Positions 32,188 through 40,819 of a DNA stretch of 64,000 nt are shown in pieces (positions within the stretch are counted from its first letter, which is position 1; each line of letters starts with the position of its first letter). Source of the DNA: Thioclava atlantica (GTDB taxonomy: Bacteria; Pseudomonadota; Alphaproteobacteria; Rhodobacterales; Rhodobacteraceae); NCBI RefSeq assembly GCF_000737065.1, contig NZ_AQRC01000011.1, forward strand, positions 62,001 through 126,000, in the 5' to 3' direction. The notes beneath the pieces are model-generated. The model searched no databases. It was not told the DNA's origin and saw only the letters and a program-made list of their open reading frames with translations. A program made the position numbers and the translations under genes.

Positions 32188-32775
32188 ATGCCCCGCCGCC
32201 GCAGACTGTCAGAGATCGAGCGATTGACCATCGCCCAGGAGCGCCGGAACGGCGTCTCCGCGGCGTCATTGGCCGCGCGCTACGATGTCAGCCTGAAGAC
32301 GATCTACAACGTGGTGAACCACCGGGACGAGCGTCAGACAGCGAACGGCAGCCGATCGCGGGTTGTGGGGATCCGGGTCTCGGACGACGACCTGCGCCGG
32401 TTCGACGCGGCGCTGTCGCGGCGCGGGATTGCGCACCGCTCGAATGCGATGCGCCGCCTGATGCTGGCGGCCGAAGGTGTCTTCCTGCCCGACGACGAGA
32501 TGTGCGACGAGTTGCGCAGCCTCGGCGCCGCGCTCAACCGGGTCGGCAACAACGTGAACCAGATCGCGCGACGTCTGAACGAGGCCAAGGTGCGGGGCGA
32601 GAGACTGTCCTACCCGGCCTCAAGTCACCGTGACGTCCGCGCCCTTGCGGGTCTGGTCTTCGATCTGGCCGACCAGGTCCAGGAGATGTCGCGTGCTCGG
32701 CGCAGCGTGCTGGACCTTGAGATCAGTTCTGCTCTGGCGGGCTTCGCCGGTAGGGATGAGAATGGCGCGGAGTGA
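32188..32775 (+). CDS. MobC-like relaxosome accessory protein with N-terminal HTH
   Basis: 195 aa from ATG 32188. The N-terminus carries a helix-turn-helix of the homeodomain-like type (IERLTIAQERRNGVSAASLA, then ARYDVSLKTIYNVVNH). A ribbon-helix-helix-like stretch follows (VVGIRVSDDDLRRFDAALSRRG). The C-terminus has the MobC signature LRSLGAALNRVGNNVNQIARRLNEA. MobC/VirD1 proteins open DNA at oriT for the relaxase. The extra HTH suggests that it also reads a specific site, perhaps the nested repeat just upstream. The relaxase gene begins 14 bp before its stop codon. Confidence 0.85.
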   Translation: MPRRRRLSEIERLTIAQERRNGVSAASLAARYDVSLKTIYNVVNHRDERQTANGSRSRVVGIRVSDDDLRRFDAALSRRGIAHRSNAMRRLMLAAEGVFLPDDEMCDELRSLGAALNRVGNNVNQIARRLNEAKVRGERLSYPASSHRDVRALAGLVFDLADQVQEMSRARRSVLDLEISSALAGFAGRDENGAE

Positions 32776-35110
32776 CCGGGTCCGTGGCATCGACCCGGCG
32801 CTCTTTGACCGCGGCTGGAGCCGGGTTTCGGGATCCTGGCAGGGGCTTTCCAAGGGCGCGCAGATGGTTCGGGCCGCGCGCGGCCATTCGCCAGCGATCT
32901 TCAAGGCTATCTCGAAAGGGGGCTGTCACACCGGGGCGCAGCTACGGGCGCAGCTCACCTATCTTACGACGAAGTCGACCCATATCCTCGACAGCCGCGG
33001 CACCCATGACGGGAAGAAGCAACTCTCGGAAGCCGAGATCAACCGAGTGGCGCGGCGGTTCGAGAACCAGTGGAAAGAGCGCTACAGCCCCAAGCTTGGC
33101 CATACGTCGCATCTGCTGATGGCATTCCCGGTTGGGACCAGTGGTGAAGAGGTGCGCGATATCACCCAGGCCGTCTGCGAGAAGTTCTTTCAAGGTGAGG
33201 GCTCGCAATTCGACTATATTGCTGCAATACACCAAGATCGCGCGCATCCACATGCGCATATCGTTCTGAACCGCCGCAGCAAGGATGGCGAAATGTTCTT
33301 TCTCGGGAAGGATCATCACTTCAACTACGACGCCTTTCGCGAGGCGATGGTCGAGGCGGCCCGGGTTCATGGGATCCGCCTTGAGGCGACGCGTCGTCTG
33401 GATCGCGGCGTCACGACCTACCGCGCCGAGATCGATGAAATCTACAAGGCTCGCGACGAAGGTCGTCCCCCTGTCGAGCGCCAGAGAACCGGCGCTGACC
33501 TGGCGGCTGCGCTGGAAACTGTCCGAAGCAACGCTTTGATCTACCACGGGCTCGCGGCGGAGGCGTCACGTTCGAATTTCGACGACGTGGCCGATGCGCT
33601 TGAGAGGGCCAGCACCATCCTTGCCAGTGGCGGTCAGATTCAATCTGACGGAGCCATCTACATGTCCCAAGTTGAGCCAGCGTTCGACACGCTGATCACC
33701 GAGTTTTCTCAGAACATTCGCCAGATCGAGGCGGCAATCGACAGGGCGCCGGCGGCCGAGAGGCCGGTGATCGAGCGCAAGCTGACCGACGTGCTGGCCT
33801 CGGTCGCGCATTTGAACCCGCTCGGGGATCGCTCCGCCGCCCTGGTCGATGCCCCGTCCCGGGACGGCATCTATGCAAGGCCGAACTTAAGTGAAGATCA
33901 CCTCGCGCGTCTTGACGATGGAGAGGTGGCACCAAAGCTGGCCGAGGCGTTGCAAGGCACAGGCATCGATGCCGAGGCTGTGGCCGCGCGGCTGCGGGAG
34001 GGGGCAGGCAATGCCACATTGGAACGCCAGTGGCTGGCACAGGATCTTCAGGCGATTGCCAAAGAAGGTGGCCTTGATCTGGAGAAATCTGCGGACCGGG
34101 AAGAAGCGCTCGACCGGCTGGAAGCCACGCATGTTCGGTTGGGCGATGTTCTGACCGATGTACGCGTCCTGCGTGCGCCAACCGAGGTCGACGAGGTGGA
34201 TAACGCTGAGGCAGCGCTTGATGAGCGGTTGACGACACCTGGGAGTGATCTCGCGCAAGATGGGTCCGACATCTTTGCCCCATCGGAGCGGCAGGCGTTC
34301 AGAGCGCTGGTGGCGCAGTTCCGCCGGACGGATTTCGATCATCCGTTCTCCGACGACCCGTCTGTAAGGCGGGCCGGCGCCGTGGAGGTTGAAGAGGCCC
34401 GCGTCGCGTTCGACGCCTATGCGCAGAGATCTCCGCAACATGCCGAATTGGCCTCGATGGCTTGGGAACAGATGACTGACAGTCGAATGCCGCCGCAATA
34501 TGCGGTATCGGAGCAGGACCGCACGCTTCATGCTGGCGACATGGACCTCTCCTTGCGGGATCCTTCGGATCATCTCGGTCCGATCACCGAAGAGCTCCGC
34601 ACCCTCGCCCGCTATCGCACGGAGATGCCGGATGACGAGTTCGGGCAGGCCGTCCAGGACGAAATCAACCACCTTCGTTCGCTCGGCGCGTCGCGTGCCT
34701 ATATCAGCGAGCGCAGCCTCATTATCGAGGACCAGGCGCGACAAGACTACGCCGAGCGCCGTTATCTGGAAGAGACCGCGCCAACGGTCATGGCCTTTGT
34801 GCAAAACGCCGACGTCGAGGGCCCGCTCTCCGAGTCAGAGCAGCAGGACATCGTCCGGCAGGTCAACGAACGGCTAAGCCCCGACGCAATCGACGCACTG
34901 CGGGCCGGTAACGCGGACGTCCTGGACACATTCACCGAGGATCCGCTGCGCCAGCTGGAACTCGCCAAGACCTATCTTCAAGGCAGCGAGGTCACCGCGC
35001 ATGGCCCGGCCATGGAGCGCGTTCTCGATGCTCTGGCCGAAGAGCAGATCGAGGCGCAGCGCGCGCGCCACGCCGCGGCACATGGTGAGAAGGGGATCAC
35101 CCATGGATAA
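32762..35110 (+). CDS. virD2: VirD2-type relaxase
   Basis: 782 aa. Start 32762 follows AGGG by 6 nt and overlaps the mobC-like gene. The relaxase domain (first about 260 residues) includes LRAQLTYLTTKS with candidate catalytic Tyr, GHTSHLLMAFPVGTSGEEV, and the metal-binding HUH-type motif IHQDRAHPHAHIVLNRR (about residues 155-170). It would nick oriT, stay bound to the 5' end and pilot the strand through VirD4 to the channel. The remaining 500 residues are acidic and helical with no recognised domain, longer than the tail of Agrobacterium VirD2 (about 450 aa in total). The last 8 bp overlap virD4. Confidence 0.9.
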   Translation: MARSDRVRGIDPALFDRGWSRVSGSWQGLSKGAQMVRAARGHSPAIFKAISKGGCHTGAQLRAQLTYLTTKSTHILDSRGTHDGKKQLSEAEINRVARRFENQWKERYSPKLGHTSHLLMAFPVGTSGEEVRDITQAVCEKFFQGEGSQFDYIAAIHQDRAHPHAHIVLNRRSKDGEMFFLGKDHHFNYDAFREAMVEAARVHGIRLEATRRLDRGVTTYRAEIDEIYKARDEGRPPVERQRTGADLAAALETVRSNALIYHGLAAEASRSNFDDVADALERASTILASGGQIQSDGAIYMSQVEPAFDTLITEFSQNIRQIEAAIDRAPAAERPVIERKLTDVLASVAHLNPLGDRSAALVDAPSRDGIYARPNLSEDHLARLDDGEVAPKLAEALQGTGIDAEAVAARLREGAGNATLERQWLAQDLQAIAKEGGLDLEKSADREEALDRLEATHVRLGDVLTDVRVLRAPTEVDEVDNAEAALDERLTTPGSDLAQDGSDIFAPSERQAFRALVAQFRRTDFDHPFSDDPSVRRAGAVEVEEARVAFDAYAQRSPQHAELASMAWEQMTDSRMPPQYAVSEQDRTLHAGDMDLSLRDPSDHLGPITEELRTLARYRTEMPDDEFGQAVQDEINHLRSLGASRAYISERSLIIEDQARQDYAERRYLEETAPTVMAFVQNADVEGPLSESEQQDIVRQVNERLSPDAIDALRAGNADVLDTFTEDPLRQLELAKTYLQGSEVTAHGPAMERVLDALAEEQIEAQRARHAAAHGEKGITHG

Positions 35111-37103
35111 AGGCAAGATTGCCCTCGGTGTGTTGAGCCTCGTGCTGGTCGGTCTCGCCATGGGCTATGTCGTGGCGACCGGCTTTGTCATGTTCCGCTA
35201 TGGGCTTTCACCCACGCGTTTCGACGTCACCCTACTCGCCCGCGAATATCGGGGTCTGTCTCAGTCTGCGCCGAAGGACTTCCTCTGGGTGAACCTCATC
35301 CTTGGCGGCTTCGGCCTGGCATCGCTGATGCTGAGCGTCACGCTTCTGGGGGATGCATTGACCCGCTTCGGGACGACGCATTGGCAGACCCGCAGCGAGA
35401 TGAAGAGGAACGGTTTCTTTGCCAAGCCCGGTGGCGGCTTCCTTCTGGGCAAGCTTGGCTCCCCGAAGTCCAAGCGCCCGTTCCTTGTCTCAAAAACCTT
35501 CCCCCACGCACTGATCGTGGCGCCCACGGGCCGCGGCAAGGGCGTGGGATTTGTGATCCCGAATCTGCTCACCTACAAAGGCTCTGCCGTGGTACTCGAC
35601 GTGAAAGGCGAGAACTTCCGCGAGACCTCGCGCTTCCGCGCCAGCATGGGTGACAAGGTCTTCCGCTTCGCGCCGACCGACTGGGATCGACCGACCCACC
35701 GTTACAACCCGCTGGCGCGCATCGCGGCCATGACCAACCCTGACCGGCAGCAGATGGAGCTAAAACTCACCGCGAAGCTCTTCCTGCAGACCGACAACGA
35801 AAAGCTGAGCGGGCTTTTGGCCGGGGGTATCGACCTCTTCGTGGCGGCCGGTATGCTGGCCTTCGAGCGCGGCGTGCCGACCATCGGCGAGATCTATCGC
35901 ATCACAGCCTCGGGGGGCGACAAGCAGAAGGAATACCTGAAGCGTTCGCAGGAGGTGAAGAACAAGTCGGCCAAACTGATCTTCGAGCGTATGGCATCGA
36001 CCAACAACGACACCCTCACTTCCTACCTCTCCCTCCTGATGACATCGGGTCTCGACACCTGGGACAACCGCGCGATCGACGCGGCCACCGCGACCTCTGA
36101 CTTCTCATTCCGGGATATCCGCCGCCGCCCACATGCGATCTATCTTGTGGTCGAATCCGAGATGATCCGCCCGCTTGCCCCGCTGATCCGCCTCTTCTTT
36201 TCGGACCTGATTGCCTCGCTGCAAGCACAGGAACCCGGCGATGACGAGCCCTGGCCGGTCATGATCATGCTCGACGAGTTTGACCGGCTCGGGAAAATGC
36301 CGATCGTGGCCGAGAGCATCAAGACGCTGCGCTCCTTCGGCGGCAACCTCGCCATCGTGACCCAGACGATTCCCGCGCTGGACGAGATCTATGGCGAGAA
36401 TACCCGCAGGTCGCTTCAAGGCGGCGCCGGCGTGAAGCTCTACCTCACCCCGTCCGAGCAGAAGACCATCGAGGAGCTGAGCCAAGCCGTTGGCAAGACC
36501 ACCAAGCGCGTGGTGACCCGCTCCCGCGCTGTTGGACGCAATCCGTTCGAAGGGCGCAGCGTTTCCGAGCGAACCGAGGATACCCCGCTCCTGACCGAGG
36601 ATGAGGCCCGACGAATGGACCTCGACGAGGTTATCCTCGTGATCGACGCGCAGATGCCGATCCGGGCAAGAAGGGTGAAGTATTTCGAGGACCCAGTGTT
36701 GAAGGTTCTGCACGCCGGTCAATCGGGGAGTTTCCCGTATCCGGACGAGGACGGCCTGCGGCGGGATCGGCAGATGTCTGAGACCCGGGAAACGGTGGAG
36801 AGGTTGAAGCAAGAACTGCAGGAAGTGCGGGCGGCTGCGGGACCGCGGGAAGTCGGCCACAATGCGCCTAACGCATCGAAAACTGACCCTGTCAGCGCAG
36901 CGAAGGCCCGCGGCCGCGCGGCTCGTGCTGCTGCAAGCGGAGGTGGCCAAGGTCAACTGGCGCTGAATTTTGAAGGATTGGGGATCAGAGGTGCAAACCG
37001 GACGGCGCTGGAATCCGCCGTTCAGACGACTAGATCGCTTCTTGCGGAGTATGCAGATGACCTGCACAAAGCCAACTCCCCTACTCCTTCAACGTCTTCC
37101 TGA
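35103..37103 (+). CDS. virD4: VirD4/TraG type IV coupling protein
   Basis: 666 aa, starting inside the relaxase gene. Two N-terminal TM segments (LGVLSLVLVGLAMGYVVATG and a second at about 55-80) anchor the protein. The ATPase domain has Walker A LIVAPTGRGKGVGFVIPNLL (about 140), VLDVKGENF, Walker B MIMLDEFDRLGKMPIV (about 386) and the QTIPALDEIYG motif. The C-terminal 100 residues are charged and variable. It links the relaxosome to the VirB channel. The 3' end overlaps the convergent Xre gene by 23 bp. Confidence 0.95.
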   Translation: MDKGKIALGVLSLVLVGLAMGYVVATGFVMFRYGLSPTRFDVTLLAREYRGLSQSAPKDFLWVNLILGGFGLASLMLSVTLLGDALTRFGTTHWQTRSEMKRNGFFAKPGGGFLLGKLGSPKSKRPFLVSKTFPHALIVAPTGRGKGVGFVIPNLLTYKGSAVVLDVKGENFRETSRFRASMGDKVFRFAPTDWDRPTHRYNPLARIAAMTNPDRQQMELKLTAKLFLQTDNEKLSGLLAGGIDLFVAAGMLAFERGVPTIGEIYRITASGGDKQKEYLKRSQEVKNKSAKLIFERMASTNNDTLTSYLSLLMTSGLDTWDNRAIDAATATSDFSFRDIRRRPHAIYLVVESEMIRPLAPLIRLFFSDLIASLQAQEPGDDEPWPVMIMLDEFDRLGKMPIVAESIKTLRSFGGNLAIVTQTIPALDEIYGENTRRSLQGGAGVKLYLTPSEQKTIEELSQAVGKTTKRVVTRSRAVGRNPFEGRSVSERTEDTPLLTEDEARRMDLDEVILVIDAQMPIRARRVKYFEDPVLKVLHAGQSGSFPYPDEDGLRRDRQMSETRETVERLKQELQEVRAAAGPREVGHNAPNASKTDPVSAAKARGRAARAAASGGGQGQLALNFEGLGIRGANRTALESAVQTTRSLLAEYADDLHKANSPTPSTSS

Positions 37104-37407
37104 AATTTGCGAAGGCCTCGACGACCTTGTCCTGGTCGACCGTATCTGGCCGCACGTCGTCCGGCAGCCTGCCTGCAAGGGCGAAAAGGTAATCATCAGG
37201 TATGTTCAGGATGCAGGCGAACTGGCGGATCAGGTGCCCCGAGCTGGGGCTGCGTCGGTCGTGCTCGATGTCGTTGAGGTATTGCGGGGATATCGACCCA
37301 CCGCCCTCTTCCTTCATCACGCGCGCTGCGAGCTCCTTCTGGCTAAGACCGAGTGCCTTGCGGGCCTTCGAAATCGCCTGGCCGAAAGTCACACCGTCCG
37401 CCGACAT
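37081..37407 (-). CDS. Xre-family transcriptional regulator
   Basis: 108 aa with a Cro/CI helix-turn-helix: TFGQAISKARKALGLSQKELAARV, then SISPQYLNDIEHDRRSPSSG, followed by a short helix pair (HLIRQFACILNIPDDYLFALAG). It is transcribed away from the DruH/DruE operon, with 85 bp between the two starts. It is thus the likely repressor of that defence operon or of its own promoter. The 3' end lies inside the end of virD4. Confidence 0.9.
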   Translation of the reverse strand: MSADGVTFGQAISKARKALGLSQKELAARVMKEEGGGSISPQYLNDIEHDRRSPSSGHLIRQFACILNIPDDYLFALAGRLPDDVRPDTVDQDKVVEAFANFRKTLKE

Positions 37408-37435
37408 GGCCGGTTCATCGCTTCATCTCCCTGTC

Positions 37436-37455
37436 AATCCGCTTGTTCGCGGATT
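37436..37455. promoter_or_regulatory. Inverted repeat between xre and druH, candidate operator
   Basis: Arms AATCCGC / GCGGATT with a 6-nt loop lie in the 85-bp divergent promoter region. They are a likely binding site for the Xre protein. Confidence 0.45.
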
Positions 37456-37492
37456 TGCGAGTTGTTACTCCTTATCCACAAGGGGATCAACC

Positions 37493-40400
37493 ATGAAGCG
37501 GGCTCGCGGCCAGCGGGCAAGGAAGAGGGAAAGGTGTGCTGTGGGTTGCAGGACCGCGGACTTCTTGATCAGCAGACGTCGCCAAGAAGCTGGTGCACCG
37601 CCCTTCATTGGGCTCATTCCGCTAGATGAGACAGCGCAAGAGCGAGCCGTTGAGCGCACGCGACAGTTCTTGGGCGGTCGGCCCGACAGGCTGAAAGCTT
37701 TGTTCCGCGATTTTCCAAACCTCGCGGGATGGCTTGTCACCCATTCGCTAAGCGAAGGATATGGAGACGCCGGTCATGCGGTATACCCACACATCGCCGA
37801 CATTCTCCAAATTCCGCTGGATTACCAGCCGCATCGCAAGGAGTTGTTCCGCTCTTTCTGCGCGGTTTGCGACCGGTTCGGGTTACCTACCCGAGGCTTT
37901 GATCGCGATGTCGACGTCTACCTTCTTCATGCCGGCGTAAGCCAAGCGCAGCTTCCACACCTGATCGACGCGTTTCTGAGACAGGAAGCAGCTTTTGGCC
38001 CGCCCCCTGTCGAAACGACCGTTCTGCTAAACCGCTGGGAAGACGATGCACTGTATTTTCTCCCTCCTGCGGTCAACGTGCTTCGCCGTGCAATCCTCTG
38101 GGACGAGACTGCGTGGCATGCAGCCCTGTTTGCACGGATACGCCAAGACCCGGAGGCCTTCGTTCCTGCAATCGAGTTCGAGAGATCTTTCAAGGAAGTC
38201 TTTGACCAAAGACTGAAAGAAACACGGCCAACATCGAGCAGAGGAGGAAGCGAGGCGCTGGCACCGAGGCCGCGGCTCCAATGGCAATCTGGTGGGCTTG
38301 TATTGAGATTGCCTCGAAGCGAGGGGCGAATTCGCCTCTGGCTCGATGGCGCGCAACGACCGCTCCGTTTGCGCGGAGGTGAGGACTGGACACTACCTCA
38401 GCCCTGGCCCCGCGAGCTCCGTTGGGAAATCTCTGGCCAGACCGGGCAACTCGAGCTCCTCACTCAAGGGGGATGTGCCGCGTTCGACAGGATCACCGGT
38501 CACTATCTGCGCGAGATCCCACGGGGTTCGGTCGATATCGAACTAGACTCAACGGACATCGTTCTCCTGGCGCGGACGCCATTCTCGATAGCAGGCGAAC
38601 CCGCTCTTGAACCGGAAGCCGATAGTTTCGTCGGCTTCGCAGTACTCGGACCGCGCCCCCTAGTGCTCGAACTTGACGGCCTGCAAACGGGTCTCAAGGC
38701 CCGTCCGAGAAGACGCCTTTCCTTGGCAGGAGACGAAATCGCAAGCGGACCACGGGGCGCACTTCATGGGCGTTCTGCACGCCTTCGGATCGAAACTGGA
38801 TTGGGTCGCTCCGAGACACGAGCGGTAAGGGTCACACTCGGCTTGCAGTCGCGCCTCATCGAGGTACCGATTTCAGATGACGGTTTTGGTGATGTCGGGA
38901 TGGAAGAGGTGCTCGCTGGCTTTGCAGAGGCTGAGGCAGCAGACCCGGTGCGCCTCCGGATGGAACTGATGGCGCCAAGCGCCGATGGTGCCGCCGCTCA
39001 TGGGTCCGGGATCGCGCTTGCCGCATGGGTGTGGCCTGGCTTCTGCGGCTCCGATGGCATCGTGTTCCACAGCGAACGCCAAGTCCGCAACCTCGTCGAG
39101 GATGAATGCCTCCACGTCGGTCGTGACGACCAAGGGCGTCTATGCCTTGAGCCCGGCGGCGGATACAGCGTCGCACGGGTCGTATTCGAGATCGAAGGCG
39201 TACATGTTCCTTTCGATCTGCCTTGGCCCGATGTCACCGTATCAAGGCGCCGTGCTGAGGGAAGTGTCGCCCCGCTTCCGCTTGGCACGCGCCTCTCGGT
39301 TGGTGAAGACGACCGCTTCGATACGATCAGCATCCGATGCCCTGACCAGAAGGCACAGCTGATCATTCGTGGAAGACGCGAAGAACGGCCATTCTATGGG
39401 GGGCTGACACGCAGCCTTGCTGTTCGGGACCTTCTGGCTCCCGCCTCCGATGAACGGGTGCTTCTTCAGCGCGAAAACGGTTCGGAAGTCCTGCTATTCG
39501 AACTGGTCGCGGCACTGGCCCCCCAGGCAATCAACCTCCTGCCCGCTCGCAACGCGATCCGACTCCAGCTGAAATTCGGAGAGCCGGTCGATGCAGTGGC
39601 TGTTGAGGTCGAGGACGAAACGGGCGCAGTCGTTTTCGCCGAAGCCGCCCTTCGGCATCGGCCGGTGGCAACGCGTCGGCCAGACTGGTTCCATGCCGAG
39701 GTGAGCGACAACGACGCACACGGCCTCGAACTGACCCTCGATGCCGATTGGATTGATGACGGCCCCTGTCTGGCACGGCTCCTGATCCGGCCCGAAGGAC
39801 GCGATGGATGGCGACCGCTGCGCAATTCGCGAGGCGACAGTTTCGCCGTCGCCATTGCCAACTCGGCGGCAGACGGATTCGTGCTGGACGGAGAGCTTCA
39901 GCGTCGGTTCGAGGCTCTCAGCCGCTGGCTGTCGGATTGCTACGCAGCAGAGTGCTGGCCGACGCTGGAGCGCACACTGGTGCCACGCTGGCAGGAACTC
40001 GGATGTCGGCTGCGAGAACTTCGTGGTGGCGATGGAGCAGTTATGCGAGCGGCGTGCTTGCCGCCTCCCGACCATGCGGCACCTGGCTGGGTGCCGACCC
40101 TCCACCCTCTGCAGTTCGCTCCGGATCTATACACTGCAGCGCCGCAGGCATTCGCGGCTCTGGCGGCGTCCGTTGATCCTGGTGTCGCCGAGATGGCTGC
40201 GCTCGCCACACTCAATACAGCGCGCCTGCGCGAGCTGTCTCATCTCCATCCCACAGTCTACCTCGCCTTCCGAAACCTGCAGGCGGCGCGCGACAAGGGC
40301 TCGAGGCTGGAGGGATTCGATCCAGCACGCTTCTTCAGAAATCTGCCATTGGTCGACGGTGACCCATCGGCGGGATGGTTCTGGCGTGGGACGCCTTTGC

Positions 40401-40819
40401 TCGGGCCAGACCATTGGCGCGCTGCGCATCTCCGGCTAGTCGAGCGGCTCGACGCAGCCGGCCTCTTCCTCGATGACACGGCCGAAGAGGGACCGAACAG
40501 CCGGCGCCAAGGATCCCTGCAACGGTTGATGCATGCAGCCTGGACCCTGGCACCCGAAAAGCTTCGTCCACCTGCTCCGCGCCGCAGTCAGGACTCTGAG
40601 GAGCCGGCTCAGGTGGATCTATGGGGCTCGGCATTGCTTTCTGGCTTTGCACGTGCAAGCCGCCTCAATGAGGTGACAGAGTATGTTGATACCGTCTCCA
40701 CTCGGGCGGGCATGCCGCCAGCACAAGCTCTCACCAGCATCGCCTTCATGTTGCGCCTCGCCCCTGAGCTTTTCGCCTTCCACTTATTGCTCTGGCAAAT
40801 CGCCAAGGAACGTCCATGA
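37493..40819 (+). CDS. druH: Probable DruH, Druantia type III
   Basis: 1108 aa. AAGGGGA precedes ATG 37493. No known catalytic motif is visible. The N-terminal 200 residues are helical (AGWLVTHSLSEGYGDAGHAV, FCAVCDRFGLPTRGFDRDVD), the centre (about 240-800) is rich in short strands and Glu/Arg, and the C-terminus is helical (PPAQALTSIAFMLRLAPELF). Identification as DruH rests on size, lack of domains, and an ATGA overlap with a DruE-like helicase; type III Druantia consists of just these two proteins. A role in anti-phage defence follows from that family (Doron et al. 2018), but this protein's activity is unknown. Confidence 0.65.
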   Translation: MKRARGQRARKRERCAVGCRTADFLISRRRQEAGAPPFIGLIPLDETAQERAVERTRQFLGGRPDRLKALFRDFPNLAGWLVTHSLSEGYGDAGHAVYPHIADILQIPLDYQPHRKELFRSFCAVCDRFGLPTRGFDRDVDVYLLHAGVSQAQLPHLIDAFLRQEAAFGPPPVETTVLLNRWEDDALYFLPPAVNVLRRAILWDETAWHAALFARIRQDPEAFVPAIEFERSFKEVFDQRLKETRPTSSRGGSEALAPRPRLQWQSGGLVLRLPRSEGRIRLWLDGAQRPLRLRGGEDWTLPQPWPRELRWEISGQTGQLELLTQGGCAAFDRITGHYLREIPRGSVDIELDSTDIVLLARTPFSIAGEPALEPEADSFVGFAVLGPRPLVLELDGLQTGLKARPRRRLSLAGDEIASGPRGALHGRSARLRIETGLGRSETRAVRVTLGLQSRLIEVPISDDGFGDVGMEEVLAGFAEAEAADPVRLRMELMAPSADGAAAHGSGIALAAWVWPGFCGSDGIVFHSERQVRNLVEDECLHVGRDDQGRLCLEPGGGYSVARVVFEIEGVHVPFDLPWPDVTVSRRRAEGSVAPLPLGTRLSVGEDDRFDTISIRCPDQKAQLIIRGRREERPFYGGLTRSLAVRDLLAPASDERVLLQRENGSEVLLFELVAALAPQAINLLPARNAIRLQLKFGEPVDAVAVEVEDETGAVVFAEAALRHRPVATRRPDWFHAEVSDNDAHGLELTLDADWIDDGPCLARLLIRPEGRDGWRPLRNSRGDSFAVAIANSAADGFVLDGELQRRFEALSRWLSDCYAAECWPTLERTLVPRWQELGCRLRELRGGDGAVMRAACLPPPDHAAPGWVPTLHPLQFAPDLYTAAPQAFAALAASVDPGVAEMAALATLNTARLRELSHLHPTVYLAFRNLQAARDKGSRLEGFDPARFFRNLPLVDGDPSAGWFWRGTPLLGPDHWRAAHLRLVERLDAAGLFLDDTAEEGPNSRRQGSLQRLMHAAWTLAPEKLRPPAPRRSQDSEEPAQVDLWGSALLSGFARASRLNEVTEYVDTVSTRAGMPPAQALTSIAFMLRLAPELFAFHLLLWQIAKERP

